From the NCBI RefSeq assembly GCF_001013905.1, contig NZ_LN831790.1, positions 7,268,001-7,332,000 on the forward strand: 64,000 nucleotides of DNA. Reading direction: 5' to 3'. The stretch's first letter is position 1, and every line of letters starts with the position of its first letter. This document shows positions 18,055-27,095 of the stretch, one piece after another. A program made the translations under genes and the position numbers. This stretch comes from Streptomyces leeuwenhoekii (GTDB lineage Bacteria > Actinomycetota > Actinomycetes > Streptomycetales > Streptomycetaceae). The notes under the pieces are model-generated. The model did no database searches. It was not told where the DNA came from and worked only from the letters and a program-made list of their open reading frames with translations.

Positions 18055-18262
18055 CCGACACACCCGGCCTCCCGCCGGCAGGTGCGGTGGGATGGTCCCT
18101 CCGCCGGACGCGTACCGACGGGACACCCGCGAGCCACGGCGCACACCTGCCGGGCCGGGCCGCCGAAAGGTGTCTCGATCGTCCCGCGTGGGTGCCGCGC
18201 CGCACGAGGTGACGGCGGCGTGCCCGGACGTACGGCCACCGCCCGCGGGACGAGCGAAGGCG

Positions 18263-18847
18263 TCAGCCGGCGTCGCCCGCCGGGGCGCCCTCTTCCCGGT
18301 CGTCCGGCTTGACGAGGGTGTACATCACGGAACCCTCCTTCTTCTGGCGCCGGATGCGTCCCTTGGCGACGAGGGACTCCAGGGTGTTCCGCACCACCTG
18401 GGGGGTCGGATTGCGGTCCGGGTGCTTCACCAGGAGCTCGTCCCGCAGGTCCTTCGCCAGGCGGGGCTCGTCGTAGTGGGCGAGAAGGTCCGCCAGGAGG
18501 TCACCGAGCAGGGGCTGACGCGTCTTCCCCTTCGCCCCCTTCTTCGCCGTGCTGCGCGCGGAAGGCGCCTTGGCCGTCGCCGGACGCCGGGAAGCGGCCC
18601 GGGGAGGCGTCCGCTTCGCCTTGGCGACGACGGGTTCGTCCTGAGCCTGCTCGGGCAGACGCGGCGCGTCCGCGAAGCCCTTGTACTGCTCGGCGAGATT
18701 CAGGATGTCCGACAGGAGCGCCTCCTCCTGCTTCAACACCGCGATCCGCTCCGTCAGTTCCTGCTGCAGTCGACGGTTCTCCTCCAGGTCCGAGGCAGCC
18801 TGTTCTACGTACCGCGCGCGCAGCGTGGCGGGTGATTCGGTGGTCAA
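18263..18847 (-). CDS. Hypothetical coiled-coil/winged-helix protein
   Basis: A 194-residue protein with three visible parts: an N-terminal coiled coil (residues 8-55, LRARYVEQAASDLEENRRLQ and following heptads), a Lys/Ala/Arg-rich linker (about 70-110) like that of nucleoid proteins, and a C-terminal segment (about 115-180) resembling a winged helix (HPDRNPTPQVVRNTLESLVAKGRI). I do not recognise a named family. The basic linker and wHTH suggest DNA binding. TTG at 18847 is the start, with GGGAG about nine bases upstream. It is convergent with tetR and isolated from the ABC-F remnant downstream. Confidence 0.65.
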   Translation of the reverse strand: MTTESPATLRARYVEQAASDLEENRRLQQELTERIAVLKQEEALLSDILNLAEQYKGFADAPRLPEQAQDEPVVAKAKRTPPRAASRRPATAKAPSARSTAKKGAKGKTRQPLLGDLLADLLAHYDEPRLAKDLRDELLVKHPDRNPTPQVVRNTLESLVAKGRIRRQKKEGSVMYTLVKPDDREEGAPAGDAG

Positions 18848-19075
18848 GACCGTTCACTCCCTTTGATATGGATGGTGTCGCGCATGGTACACATGTCGAG
18901 GGCCGTGCAGATAAGTGTCCACACAGGCCGGTTCGCCGGACGTGTTCGGTCTGCGCGGGTGGTCACCGGCGCGGCTCCGTGGGAAGCCGGCTGCGGCGAG
19001 TGTGCCGATCCGCGGGCCGTCGCCCTCACCGGTCCGAGGGTGTGAACGTGCGTACTCCGCCCGGCGATGGCGGGT

Positions 19076-20100
19076 TCAGTGCCGGGCGCGGGCCCGCGCC
19101 GGGTGCTCCCGGTGGTCCTGCCCCGGTTCCAGCCGGAATTGGCGACCCTGCCACCGCCGGCGCAGCCAGCGGTCGTGGCTGACGACCACGACCGGGCCGG
19201 TGCCCAGCGCCGCCTCCAACTCGTCGCACAGCCGCGGAGACAGGTGGTTGGTGGGTTCGTCGAGCAGCAGCAGGTGCGGCGGCCGGGCCACCAGCAGGGC
19301 CAGTGCGAGCCGCCGCCGCTGCCCGACGGACAACTGTCCGACCGGCTTGCCCAGGTCCGCCTCGTGCATCAGTCCGAGCGAGCCGAGCGGCCCCCTCCCG
19401 GCCCGCTCCGCGCCCAGCGACAGCTCATAGGTGTCCCGGACCGTGCGGTCGGGTCGCTCGAACTCGGTGTCCTGGGTGAGCAGTCCCACCGTCAGCCCGG
19501 GCCGCCTGCGGACCTCGCCCTGGGCCGGAAGGCGCCCGGCGAGCACGGCGAGCAGCGTGGACTTGCCCGCTCCGTTGCCGCCCGTCACCAGCAGCCGGTC
19601 GGTCGCCGGCACCTCCAGACCGTCCAGCGCGAGCCGGCCGGGCACCCGCACATCGCGCAGCGCGACCAGGGTGGGCGGGCTCTCCTCGGCGGGCACCGCG
19701 AGTTCGCCGGGCGTGAACCGCAGCGGCCGGGGCGGCTCGGCGACCCGGGTGCGTTCCAGCTCCGCCAGCCGCCGGGCGGCGTCGCACACCCGGCGGGAGA
19801 TCTGGTTCTGCACCCGGCCCGCCCGATGGCCGTACCCCATCTTCTCGTTGTCGCGCCGCTCCCGGTCCGGCGCGACCCGGTGCGCGGTCACGCCGGCCGA
19901 GTGGCGCAGTTCCCGCAGCTCCGGCTGCTCCCGCTGCTCCTCGGCGTAGCGCCGCTCCCAGCGTTCCTGCTCGGCGCGCTTCTGGCCCAGGTAGGCGCTG
20001 TAGTTGCCGCCGTAGCGGACCGGGCCGCCCACCGCCGGGTCGAGGTCGATCAGGTCGGTGCAGACGGCGTCGAGGAACGCACGGTCGCCGGCGGGCGCCG
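19076..20100 (-). pseudogene. ABC-F ribosome-protection-type ATPase, N-terminal half missing
   Basis: The frame starts with GDRAFLDAVCTDLIDLDPAV, the segment that follows the first ABC domain's Walker B and switch His in ABC-F proteins. It continues through the interdomain linker (VRYGGNYSAYLGQKRAEQER) and the complete second ABC domain: Walker A GGNGAGKST, signature LSVGQRRR, Walker B LLLLDEPTNHLS, switch VVSHDRW. Full ABC-F antibiotic-resistance proteins (TlrC/OleB type) have about 530-550 residues; about 340 remain. No start codon or ribosome binding site precedes the homologous part, which begins just past the P450 stop. Re-initiation at a GTG at 20032 would give one ABC domain only. Confidence 0.75.
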
Positions 20101-20128
20101 GACACGCACGGCGGGCGCGGGCGCGCCC

Positions 20129-21361
20129 TCAGGCGACGCGGTAGCGCACGGGAAGGGACAGCACACCGCGGATGATCCCCGAGCCGATCCAGTCCAGCGC
20201 GTCCACCGGGGCGGCGAGTTCCAGTTCCGGAAGGCGTGAGAGCAGGGTGCGCAGGGCGATGGCCGTCTCCAGCCGGGCGAGAGGGGCGCCCAGGCAGTAG
20301 TGGATGCCGTGTCCGAAGGCCAGATGACGCGGGTTCGGCCGCGTCACGTCCAGAAGGGCGGGGTCGGTGCCCACGGTCTGCGGCGCGTCGTGCCCGGCCG
20401 AGCCGAGAGCGACGACGACCATGCCGCCCCGGGGGATCAGCACGCCACCCAGGGTCAGGTCCTCAGCCGCGTAGCGGCTGGTGGAGCGCTCGACCGAGGT
20501 GTCGTACCGCAGGAACTCCTCCACCGCGCCGGGCATCAGCTCGGGCCGCCCGCGCAGCAGCCGGAGCTGCTCGGGGTGGAGCAGCAGGGCCAGCACGGCG
20601 TTGCCCAGCAGGTTCACCGTGCTCTCGTGACCGGCGACGACCAGCATCATGGCCGTGCCCACCAGTTCCTCCTCGGAGAGCCTGCCGTCCTCCTCGTCGC
20701 GTACGGCGACCAGGGCGGACAGCAGATCGGTCTCGGGGCGGCGACGCTTGTCCGCGATCAGCCCGCCCAGCAGCCCGTGCAGCCCGGCCAGCGCCGGCCG
20801 GTGCTCGGGCAAGGCCACTTGGAGCGCCTGGCCCGACCAGCGGCGGAAGTCCAGGTGGTGCTCGCGGGGGATGCCGAGGAGTTCGGCGATGACCGTGGCG
20901 GGCAGCGGCGCGTTGAACGCCTCGACGAGGTCGACTTCACCCGACGGCGGCAGGGCGTCGATCAGGTCGTGGGCGATCCGCTCGATGCGCGGCGCCAGTT
21001 CGGCGGTGCGGCGGGGCGTGAAGGCGGTCGAGGCCAGCCGGCGCAGACGGGTGTGCTCGGGCGGATCGGCCTCCATCATCTGCGCGCCGAGTCCGACCTC
21101 GGGCCGGTGGAGGACATAGCCGGCGGCGGCCAGGGCCTCGGTGGCGGGTGTGGCGTCCTTGAGCAGGGCAGGGTGAGTCAGCGCCTCCCGGGCCAGGTCG
21201 TGACCGACCACCACCCACCCTTTCAGGCCCAGGTGGAACTCGGCCGGGTGGATGGGCCCGGACTGCCGCAACCGGGCGTACCGCGCGGGGGCGTCCGCCT
21301 TGAAGGCGGGATCGATGACTATTCTGCCGTCCTCGTACGGGCACTGCTCAGGGCTGCTCAT
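20129..21361 (-). CDS. Cytochrome P450
   Basis: A 410-residue soluble bacterial P450. The I-helix oxygen-activation motif is VVAGHEST (about residue 238), the K-helix ExxR is EEFLRYD, and the heme loop is FGHGIHYCLGAPLARLE with the Cys ligand. Length and motifs match the CYP105/CYP107 type of actinobacteria. These need a ferredoxin and reductase, neither of which is encoded nearby. ATG at 21361 has GGGAGG five bases upstream. Position next to a broken macrolide-type ABC-F gene hints at a former secondary-metabolite cluster, which is inference. Confidence 0.92.
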   Translation of the reverse strand: MSSPEQCPYEDGRIVIDPAFKADAPARYARLRQSGPIHPAEFHLGLKGWVVVGHDLAREALTHPALLKDATPATEALAAAGYVLHRPEVGLGAQMMEADPPEHTRLRRLASTAFTPRRTAELAPRIERIAHDLIDALPPSGEVDLVEAFNAPLPATVIAELLGIPREHHLDFRRWSGQALQVALPEHRPALAGLHGLLGGLIADKRRRPETDLLSALVAVRDEEDGRLSEEELVGTAMMLVVAGHESTVNLLGNAVLALLLHPEQLRLLRGRPELMPGAVEEFLRYDTSVERSTSRYAAEDLTLGGVLIPRGGMVVVALGSAGHDAPQTVGTDPALLDVTRPNPRHLAFGHGIHYCLGAPLARLETAIALRTLLSRLPELELAAPVDALDWIGSGIIRGVLSLPVRYRVA

Positions 21362-21583
21362 GTGCGCCTCCCCCGTTCCTGCCGGTCTCGTGCTCGGTGG
21401 GCGTGCCGGACGGCACGCCTCGTCGCCGGGTGAACGAGCCAGGCCCTCCCGAGGTTCAGATGTGCGGCAGGTGGACGGGATCGCGCGAGGGCGCGGCCCT
21501 CGGGGCTCCGGTGCCCGGCCGCGGAGGCCGCGACGATGGGCGACCGGTCCCGATCATCTCAGGGCCGCGGGGCGGCGGGTCCC

Positions 21584-21606
21584 GCCCGGCGGGCCGCCCG
21601 CCGGGC
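21584..21606 (-). terminator. Hairpin terminator after the GH43 gene
   Basis: GCCCGGCGGG-CCG-CCCGCCGGGC forms a perfect 10-bp stem about 50 bp past the GH43 stop. It has no U-tract. Other CG-rich inverted repeats surround it, so the exact stem is uncertain. Confidence 0.5.
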
Positions 21607-21657
21607 AGGACCGGCGGGTCGCTCGCCGGGCGGCCCGCGCCATCGGAGCAGCGCGGG

Positions 21658-23151
21658 TCAGCTCGGCGTGTCACGACCCCGTCTAGCCGTGTAGGACACC
21701 TCCTCCAGCGTCACCTCCCCGTCGACCGGTTCGACGCCGATCATCCGGCCGGTGAACCCTCCGGCCACCTCCGTGGAGAGGTAGCGCCCGTCGAAGGTGC
21801 CCAGGACCTCGCAGGTGCCGTCGTCGTCCACCACGGCGAGTTCCACGAGATCGGGCGCGTCGGGTTCGCCGTGCTCCCTGGCCCGCTCGGCGTCATGGAC
21901 GGTGATGCGCAAGGTGACGGCCCGTCCGGTGGGGCGGGGGATCCGGGCGACCCGGCTGACGGCCGGGCCGATCGCGACGGTCGCCTCCACTCCGTCCGCG
22001 TCGGCGGTCAGCCCGTACCAGTGGGCGCTGTCGATCCGGAGCAGGAAGCGGCCGGTGCCGGACGAGGTGTCCAGTCGCGCCTGCGCCGTCCACTCGGTGT
22101 CCCTGGCACGCGTCAGGAGGAGCGCCGGAGTCCGCGACGGCTGCGGCGGCCGTCCGAGTACGAGGCGGCCGGGGCCCTCCCAGCGGGTGAACGCGGTGGG
22201 GAAGGTGCCGGGGGCGACCCAGCGCGGATCGAGGCCGGGACGGGTGAACCGGTCGGTGAAGGAGTGGTCCCGCCTCGTCACCCGGAACCGCTGCTCGTCC
22301 ACGACCGGCCAGCCGTCGACCCAGTCCACCCCGGCGAGGAAGGTCTCGCGTCCGTTGACATGGAATTTGGGGGTCCGTCCGCGGGGGCGTACGCCCAGGT
22401 ACACCATGGCCCAGGAACCGTCGGTCAGTTCGACGAGGTCGGCGTGCCCGGTGTTCTGCACCGGGTGGTCCGTGCTGCGGTGTGTGAGGACCGGGTTGTG
22501 GGGCGCCGCCTCGAAGGGGCCGTCGAGGGAGCGGGCGCGGGCCACGGTGACGGTGTGGCCCCGCTCGGTTCCGCCCTCCGCGAGCAGGAGGTACCACCAC
22601 CCTGCCCTGCGGTAGAGGTGCGGGCCCTCCGGTGCCGCGAGTCCGGTGCCGTTCCATAGCAGTCGGGGCTCGGCCAGCATGGCGCCGGTCACGGGGTCGA
22701 TCGGCACGCAGGCGATGCCGCGCAGGCCGGGTTGGAAGGAGGCCCAGGTCAGGTGGCAGACGCCCGCCTCGTCCCAGGCCAGGTCGGGGTCGATGCCGAG
22801 GGTGCCCGTCACGTGCACCGGATCCGTCCACGGTCCTTCCGGTTTCTCGGCCGACACGATCAGGTGTCCCCGGTGCATCTCGGAGACGTTCGTCGTCACC
22901 ATCCAGAACCTGCCGTCGTGATGGCGGAGCGTCGGCGCGTAGATGCCCGAACTCGCGGTTCCGGCGTGCGGCGCGAGCTGGCCGGGGCGGGACAGTATGT
23001 TGCCGACCAGGGTCCAGGTGAGCAGATCGGTGCTGCGGTGGATCGGGACGCCCGGCGCGTACTCGAAACTGGAGTTGACGAGGTAGTACGTGTCGTCGAC
23101 GCGGCAGATCGAGGGGTCGGGGTGGAATCCGGAGATGACGGGTGTCGTCAC
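21658..23151 (-). CDS. Glycoside hydrolase family 43 (beta-xylosidase/arabinofuranosidase type)
   Basis: A 497-residue enzyme without a signal peptide, so probably cytoplasmic. The five-bladed propeller domain (residues 1-305) shows GFHPDPSIC with the catalytic base Asp, TLGIDPDLAWDE with the pKa-modulating Asp, and LAAPEGPHLYRR with the acid Glu. A second beta-sandwich domain (about 330-495) is the XynB_C-type extension of GH43 xylosidases. It would release xylose or arabinose from short oligosaccharides. The start is GTG at 23151, with GAGGAG upstream. It is divergent from a TetR gene. No transporter for the sugars is adjacent. Confidence 0.88.
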   Translation of the reverse strand: MTTPVISGFHPDPSICRVDDTYYLVNSSFEYAPGVPIHRSTDLLTWTLVGNILSRPGQLAPHAGTASSGIYAPTLRHHDGRFWMVTTNVSEMHRGHLIVSAEKPEGPWTDPVHVTGTLGIDPDLAWDEAGVCHLTWASFQPGLRGIACVPIDPVTGAMLAEPRLLWNGTGLAAPEGPHLYRRAGWWYLLLAEGGTERGHTVTVARARSLDGPFEAAPHNPVLTHRSTDHPVQNTGHADLVELTDGSWAMVYLGVRPRGRTPKFHVNGRETFLAGVDWVDGWPVVDEQRFRVTRRDHSFTDRFTRPGLDPRWVAPGTFPTAFTRWEGPGRLVLGRPPQPSRTPALLLTRARDTEWTAQARLDTSSGTGRFLLRIDSAHWYGLTADADGVEATVAIGPAVSRVARIPRPTGRAVTLRITVHDAERAREHGEPDAPDLVELAVVDDDGTCEVLGTFDGRYLSTEVAGGFTGRMIGVEPVDGEVTLEEVSYTARRGRDTPS

Positions 23152-23325
23152 GGTCTGATGTCTCCTCAGGGGGCGGAGCGTCGGGGGCCGGGCCCGCTCG
23201 CGCGGGCCGTCGAGCGGGTCCGGGGGTGAACGTGCCCCGATCACCGGGCCGGTAGAGCTGGACGGACGGACGGCGGACGGCCCTGCGCGGTCATCGTGCG
23301 GACAGTGCTCCGATATCCTCGCGGA

Positions 23326-23919
23326 GTGACGCAGCAACCCCTTCCCGACGAGCGGCGCCCCGCGAACGAGGGGCCCAGGGCTGCCGCGCGCAACCGCGCC
23401 GCCCTTATCGCCGCCGCCCGTGAGATCTACGCGGAGTCGGGGCTGGAGGCTCCGCTGTCCGCGATCGCGCGCCGGGCGGGGGTCGGGCAGGGCGTGCTGT
23501 ACCGGCACTTCCCCGACCGGGCCGCCGTGGCGCTCGCCGTACTGGAGGAGAACGTCCGGCAGATCGAGCAGGCGGCGGCAGCGCGGGACGCGGACATCGC
23601 CCAGGTCCTCGGTGTCCTCACCTGGCACCAGACGGAGTCGGCCGCCTTCATCAGTGTCCTGCACGCGGACGGGGCGGGCGGTCACCACGGCACCCCCGCG
23701 TTCGCCCTGGCCCTGTCCGAGCGCGTCGAGCGGGCTCTGCGGCGGCATCTGCCGGACGGTCACCGGCTCGCCGCGGAGCCGGACGACCTCATGATCGCTG
23801 TCGGCATGGTCTCCGGTGCCGTCACCGGCCCCACCCGGGAGCAGCGGGAGCGCCGGGCGCTGGCGGCCTGGCGGCTGCTCGGTGTCGAGGTGGGACCGGT
23901 GCGGCCCTTCGAGGGATGA
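23326..23919 (+). CDS. TetR family regulator
   Basis: A 197-residue TetR protein. The HTH (residues 20-65) reads RAALIAAAREIYAESGLEAPL then IARRAGVGQGVLYRHFPDRA. GTG at 23326 is the likely start, with little ribosome binding site; the gene may be leaderless, since a TATCCT box sits directly upstream. A CGGACA-GTGC-TCCG element at 23299-23312 overlaps the start region and resembles the CCGGACA palindrome upstream of the lipoprotein/monooxygenase pair at 25043. It may therefore control itself, the divergent GH43 gene and that pair, which is inference. Confidence 0.83.
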   Translation: MTQQPLPDERRPANEGPRAAARNRAALIAAAREIYAESGLEAPLSAIARRAGVGQGVLYRHFPDRAAVALAVLEENVRQIEQAAAARDADIAQVLGVLTWHQTESAAFISVLHADGAGGHHGTPAFALALSERVERALRRHLPDGHRLAAEPDDLMIAVGMVSGAVTGPTREQRERRALAAWRLLGVEVGPVRPFEG

Positions 23920-23932
23920 GCCGGGAACGACG

Positions 23933-24994
23933 TCAGCCGCCGTTGGACTGGCGGACCCCCTCGGCCAGCGCCTCGAAGGTGTACAGGTAGCCCCCGGCGG
24001 GCCCGCTGACGGTCATATAGGCCCTGGTGCCCCGGGGTGTGATGGCCACGTTGGTCGCCGACTGCAGCCCCTCGGCGGCGCGGGCGGGGACCTCGACGGT
24101 CGCCAGGCGCTCACCGTGGCGGTCGTACACCGCCATCGCGGGCCTGCCGTGCAGGGCCTGGTACAGGTTGCCGTCCGCGTCCACGGCGATCGAGTCGGTC
24201 TGCGCGATGCCGCCGTCGACCCGGATGGCGGTGTGCCGCGAAGCGACTCCTCCCTTGCCGTCCAGGAGGAGGTAGGAGATGCGGTTCTGCGTCAGCTCGC
24301 TGAACCACAGACCGCGGTGGTCGGCGTCGAACGAGATGCCGTTCGGCGCCGCCAGTCCGTCCGCCAGGACGGTGGCCTTCTTCCCCTCGCGGTCGATCCG
24401 CACCACGCGGCCCTTCGCCTCGCCCTCGGACATGCCGCGTGAGTCGCTGACGTACAGGTTGCCCTCCCGGTCGAAGGCCAGGTCGTCGGGGTTCATCCGG
24501 GCTCCGTCGACCTCGCCGGAGAAGAAGGTCCGCGGATCGCCGCCGTCCGGGGCGAGACTCACGATGTCGCCGTGGGCGAAGTCGGTCAGGTAGACGCGTC
24601 CGTCGTACGGGCTGAACTGGGCCGAGGTGTAGGCCCCCCGGTCGTCGGTGTACACCTTGCGCGCCGTCTTCTTCCCGACGTCGACGCGCAGCACCTTCGC
24701 CTCGCCGGCGGGGGCGGTGACGTCGACGACGAGCAGCTTGCCGTCCGCGTCGAAGACCGGACCCTCCAGCAGCGTCATCCCGGTCTGCTCGTGCACCGTC
24801 GTCAGCCGCATGACCTCCTGGGCCCGGATGGTCCTGGCCGCGCCGGCGGCCGCCCCCGGGTCCGCGGCCGCCCCCGCGTCCGCGGCCGCCCCCGCGTCCG
24901 CGGCGGGGCCCGCGGTCTCCGTCCCGCATCCGGTGAGCGTCAGCAGGCCGATCGTGACGAGCCCGGCCAGCGGCCGGATCGGGAGTCGTCGCAT
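23933..24994 (-). CDS. SMP-30/gluconolactonase-like secreted lipoprotein
   Basis: A 353-residue lipoprotein. The signal peptide (MRRLPIRPLAGLVTIGLLTLTGC) ends in a lipobox with Cys about residue 23. A linker of Ala-Asp-Gly repeats follows (residues 32-50). The rest is a six-bladed beta-propeller with repeated DREGNLYVSDS / DADGNLYQA strand ends and the NPDD, PNGISFD and N-x-x-I motifs of the SMP-30/gluconolactonase family. It would sit on the outer face of the membrane; the substrate is unknown, possibly a lactone. ATG at 24994 is clear. Divergence from a Baeyer-Villiger monooxygenase, whose products are lactones or esters, makes a lactone substrate attractive. Confidence 0.78.
   Translation of the reverse strand: MRRLPIRPLAGLVTIGLLTLTGCGTETAGPAADAGAAADAGAAADPGAAAGAARTIRAQEVMRLTTVHEQTGMTLLEGPVFDADGKLLVVDVTAPAGEAKVLRVDVGKKTARKVYTDDRGAYTSAQFSPYDGRVYLTDFAHGDIVSLAPDGGDPRTFFSGEVDGARMNPDDLAFDREGNLYVSDSRGMSEGEAKGRVVRIDREGKKATVLADGLAAPNGISFDADHRGLWFSELTQNRISYLLLDGKGGVASRHTAIRVDGGIAQTDSIAVDADGNLYQALHGRPAMAVYDRHGERLATVEVPARAAEGLQSATNVAITPRGTRAYMTVSGPAGGYLYTFEALAEGVRQSNGG
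24848..24901. repeat. Three tandem 18-bp repeats in the lipoprotein linker
   Basis: The 18-bp unit GGCCGCCCCCGCGTCCGC occurs three times, the first copy with one change. It encodes a six-residue Ala/Asp/Gly unit just after the lipidation site. Copy number may vary between strains by slippage and would change only the tether length. Confidence 0.8.
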
Positions 24995-25042
24995 GGGAAT
25001 CACTCTTCCTGTCCGAGATACGCGGAAGGGACCTCCGCACCA

Positions 25043-25062
25043 ACCGGACAGCATTGTCCGGT
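25043..25062. promoter_or_regulatory. Perfect palindrome between the lipoprotein and monooxygenase genes
   Basis: ACCGGACA-GCAT-TGTCCGGT has 8-bp arms and lies 49 bp before the lipoprotein start and 105 bp before the monooxygenase start. It is a typical TetR-type operator position for divergent control. Confidence 0.65.
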
Positions 25063-25167
25063 ACTTGTTACGGTAGTGCATGGCTGTCCAAGTCCCGCGG
25101 CGTCCGCACCAGTTCGCGGACGGGGCGGCCCCGTGGCAGCGAAACGATACGGACGGGATCCCCCCAC

Positions 25168-26997
25168 ATGACACAAGGTCAGACGTTGTCCCCCGAGGAG
25201 CTCGCCGGACTGAGGGAGCGCTACCGGCTCGAACGGGAGCGGCGCGTGCGGCCCGACGGCACCCGCCAGTACCTGGCCGCCGACGCCGAGTTCGGCTACT
25301 ACGCCGAGGATCCGTACGCCGGGGAACCCCCCGAGCGCGAGCCGCTGCGGGACAGGGTGGACGTCGCCGTCGTCGGGGGCGGATTCGGCGGCATCCTCGC
25401 CGGGGCGCGGCTGCGCCGGCGGGGTGTCCGGCGCGTCCGCGTCATCGAGAAGGGCGGTGACTTCGGGGGGACCTGGTACTGGAACCGCTACCCGGGCATC
25501 CACTGCGACATCGAGTCGCACGTGTACCTGCCCCTGCTCGACGAGACCGGGTACGTGCCGGAGTGGAAGTACGCCCCGGGTGAGGAGATCCGCCGCCACG
25601 CGGTGCGGATCGCCGAGAAGTTCGACCTCTACGCGGACGCCCAGTTCTCCACGGCGGTCACGTCGCTGACCTGGGACGAGGAGACCCGTGCCTGGGTCGT
25701 CGCGACCGACCGGGGCGACGAGTTCCGGGCCACGTACGTCATCACCGCCACCGGCACCCTGTCCGAGCTAAAGCTCCCCGGCATCCCCGGCATCGAGACG
25801 TTCGAGGGCCACACCTTCCACACCTCGCGCTGGGACTACGCCTACACCGGCGGCACCCCGGACGGCGGCCTGACCGGCCTGGCGGACAAGCGCGTGGGCG
25901 TCGTGGGCACCGGCGCCACCGGCATCCAGGTGATCCCGAAGCTGGCCGAGGACGCCGGACACCTCTACGTCTTCCAGCGCACCCCCTCCAGCGTGGACGT
26001 GCGCGCCAACCGCCGTACCACCCCGCAGGACGTCGGCGCCGACCGCGACGGCTGGGCACGCGAGCGCCGCGACAACTTCCTGCGGATCGTCTCGGGCGAG
26101 ACGGCCGAAGAGGATCTCGTGGCGGACCAGTGGACCGCGTCGGCGGGCCTCCTGGAGAAGCTCGTGCCGAGCTTTCGCCGCCAGGGCGACCGGACGGCCT
26201 TCGAAGCGGCCTACGAGGTCGCGGACGCCGCCAAGATGAACGAGATCCGCGCCCGCGTCGAGCGGATCGTCACCGACCGGGACACGGCGGAGAAGCTCAA
26301 GCCCTGGTACCGGTACGCGTGCAAGCGCCCCACCTTCTCGGACACCTATCTCCAGGCGTTCAACCGGGACAACGTCACCCTGGTCGACACCGCGGACACC
26401 CACGGCATCGAGCGGATGACCGAACGCGGCGTCGTGGTCGGCGGCACCGAGTACGCACTCGACTGCCTGATCTTCGCCACCGGATTCTCGGTGGGCGTCT
26501 CCGGTGTCCACTCCGGCAGGCTGCCCGTCCGCGGCCGAGGCGGCGTCCAACTGCTCGACGCCTGGCGGAAGGAGGGCCCGCGCACCCTGCACGGCTTCAC
26601 CAGCAACGGCTTCCCGAACCTGATCCAGATGGGCACCGTGCAGAACGCCAGCAGCGTCAACTACACACACGTCCTGGACGAGCAGGCCGTCCACGCGGCG
26701 GCACTCGTCGCGGCCGCCGAGGCGAAGGGCGCGGTGATCGAGCCCTCACGTGAGGCCGAGGACGCCTGGATCGCCGTCCTGGCCGAGGACGCCCCCGACC
26801 ACGAGTGGTTCCACGCCGAGTGCACCCCCGGCTACTACAACGCCGAAGGGCGCGGCCGGGCGAAGGGCCCGACCGCCTACCCCCACGGTGCCTCCGCCTT
26901 CCACGAACTCCTCAGGCGGTGGCGCGAGGAGTCCATGGACGGGATCCTCCGCGCCGGGACGCCCGTGCGAGGCCCGGGGGGCTCCACGGTGAGCTGA
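25168..26997 (+). CDS. Type I Baeyer-Villiger monooxygenase
   Basis: A 609-residue FAD/NADPH enzyme. FAD-binding Rossmann motif GGGFGG is at about residues 70-75 and the NADPH motif GTGATG at 247-252. Between them is the Baeyer-Villiger fingerprint FxGxxxHxxxWD (Phe212, Gly214, His218, Trp222, Asp223). The flavin-domain run GGTWYWNRYPGIHCD is also family-typical. The 60-residue N-terminal extension places it with the longer enzymes such as phenylacetone or cyclopentadecanone monooxygenases. It inserts oxygen next to a ketone to give an ester or lactone. The divergent lipoprotein may act on such lactones. Confidence 0.92.
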   Translation: MTQGQTLSPEELAGLRERYRLERERRVRPDGTRQYLAADAEFGYYAEDPYAGEPPEREPLRDRVDVAVVGGGFGGILAGARLRRRGVRRVRVIEKGGDFGGTWYWNRYPGIHCDIESHVYLPLLDETGYVPEWKYAPGEEIRRHAVRIAEKFDLYADAQFSTAVTSLTWDEETRAWVVATDRGDEFRATYVITATGTLSELKLPGIPGIETFEGHTFHTSRWDYAYTGGTPDGGLTGLADKRVGVVGTGATGIQVIPKLAEDAGHLYVFQRTPSSVDVRANRRTTPQDVGADRDGWARERRDNFLRIVSGETAEEDLVADQWTASAGLLEKLVPSFRRQGDRTAFEAAYEVADAAKMNEIRARVERIVTDRDTAEKLKPWYRYACKRPTFSDTYLQAFNRDNVTLVDTADTHGIERMTERGVVVGGTEYALDCLIFATGFSVGVSGVHSGRLPVRGRGGVQLLDAWRKEGPRTLHGFTSNGFPNLIQMGTVQNASSVNYTHVLDEQAVHAAALVAAAEAKGAVIEPSREAEDAWIAVLAEDAPDHEWFHAECTPGYYNAEGRGRAKGPTAYPHGASAFHELLRRWREESMDGILRAGTPVRGPGGSTVS

Positions 26998-27095
26998 GGC
27001 GTGCGGGCCGGGGCGGGCCGGCGCGGTGCACGCCACCCGCCCCGCCCCGGCGGCCGTCCCCGGCGCGCGAGGGCGCCCCGGCCCGGGGGCCGGAG

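Noticed and set aside
24848..24901. Possible CRISPR-like repeat
   Set aside because: The three 18-bp units are contiguous with no spacers and lie inside a coding sequence as a linker repeat.
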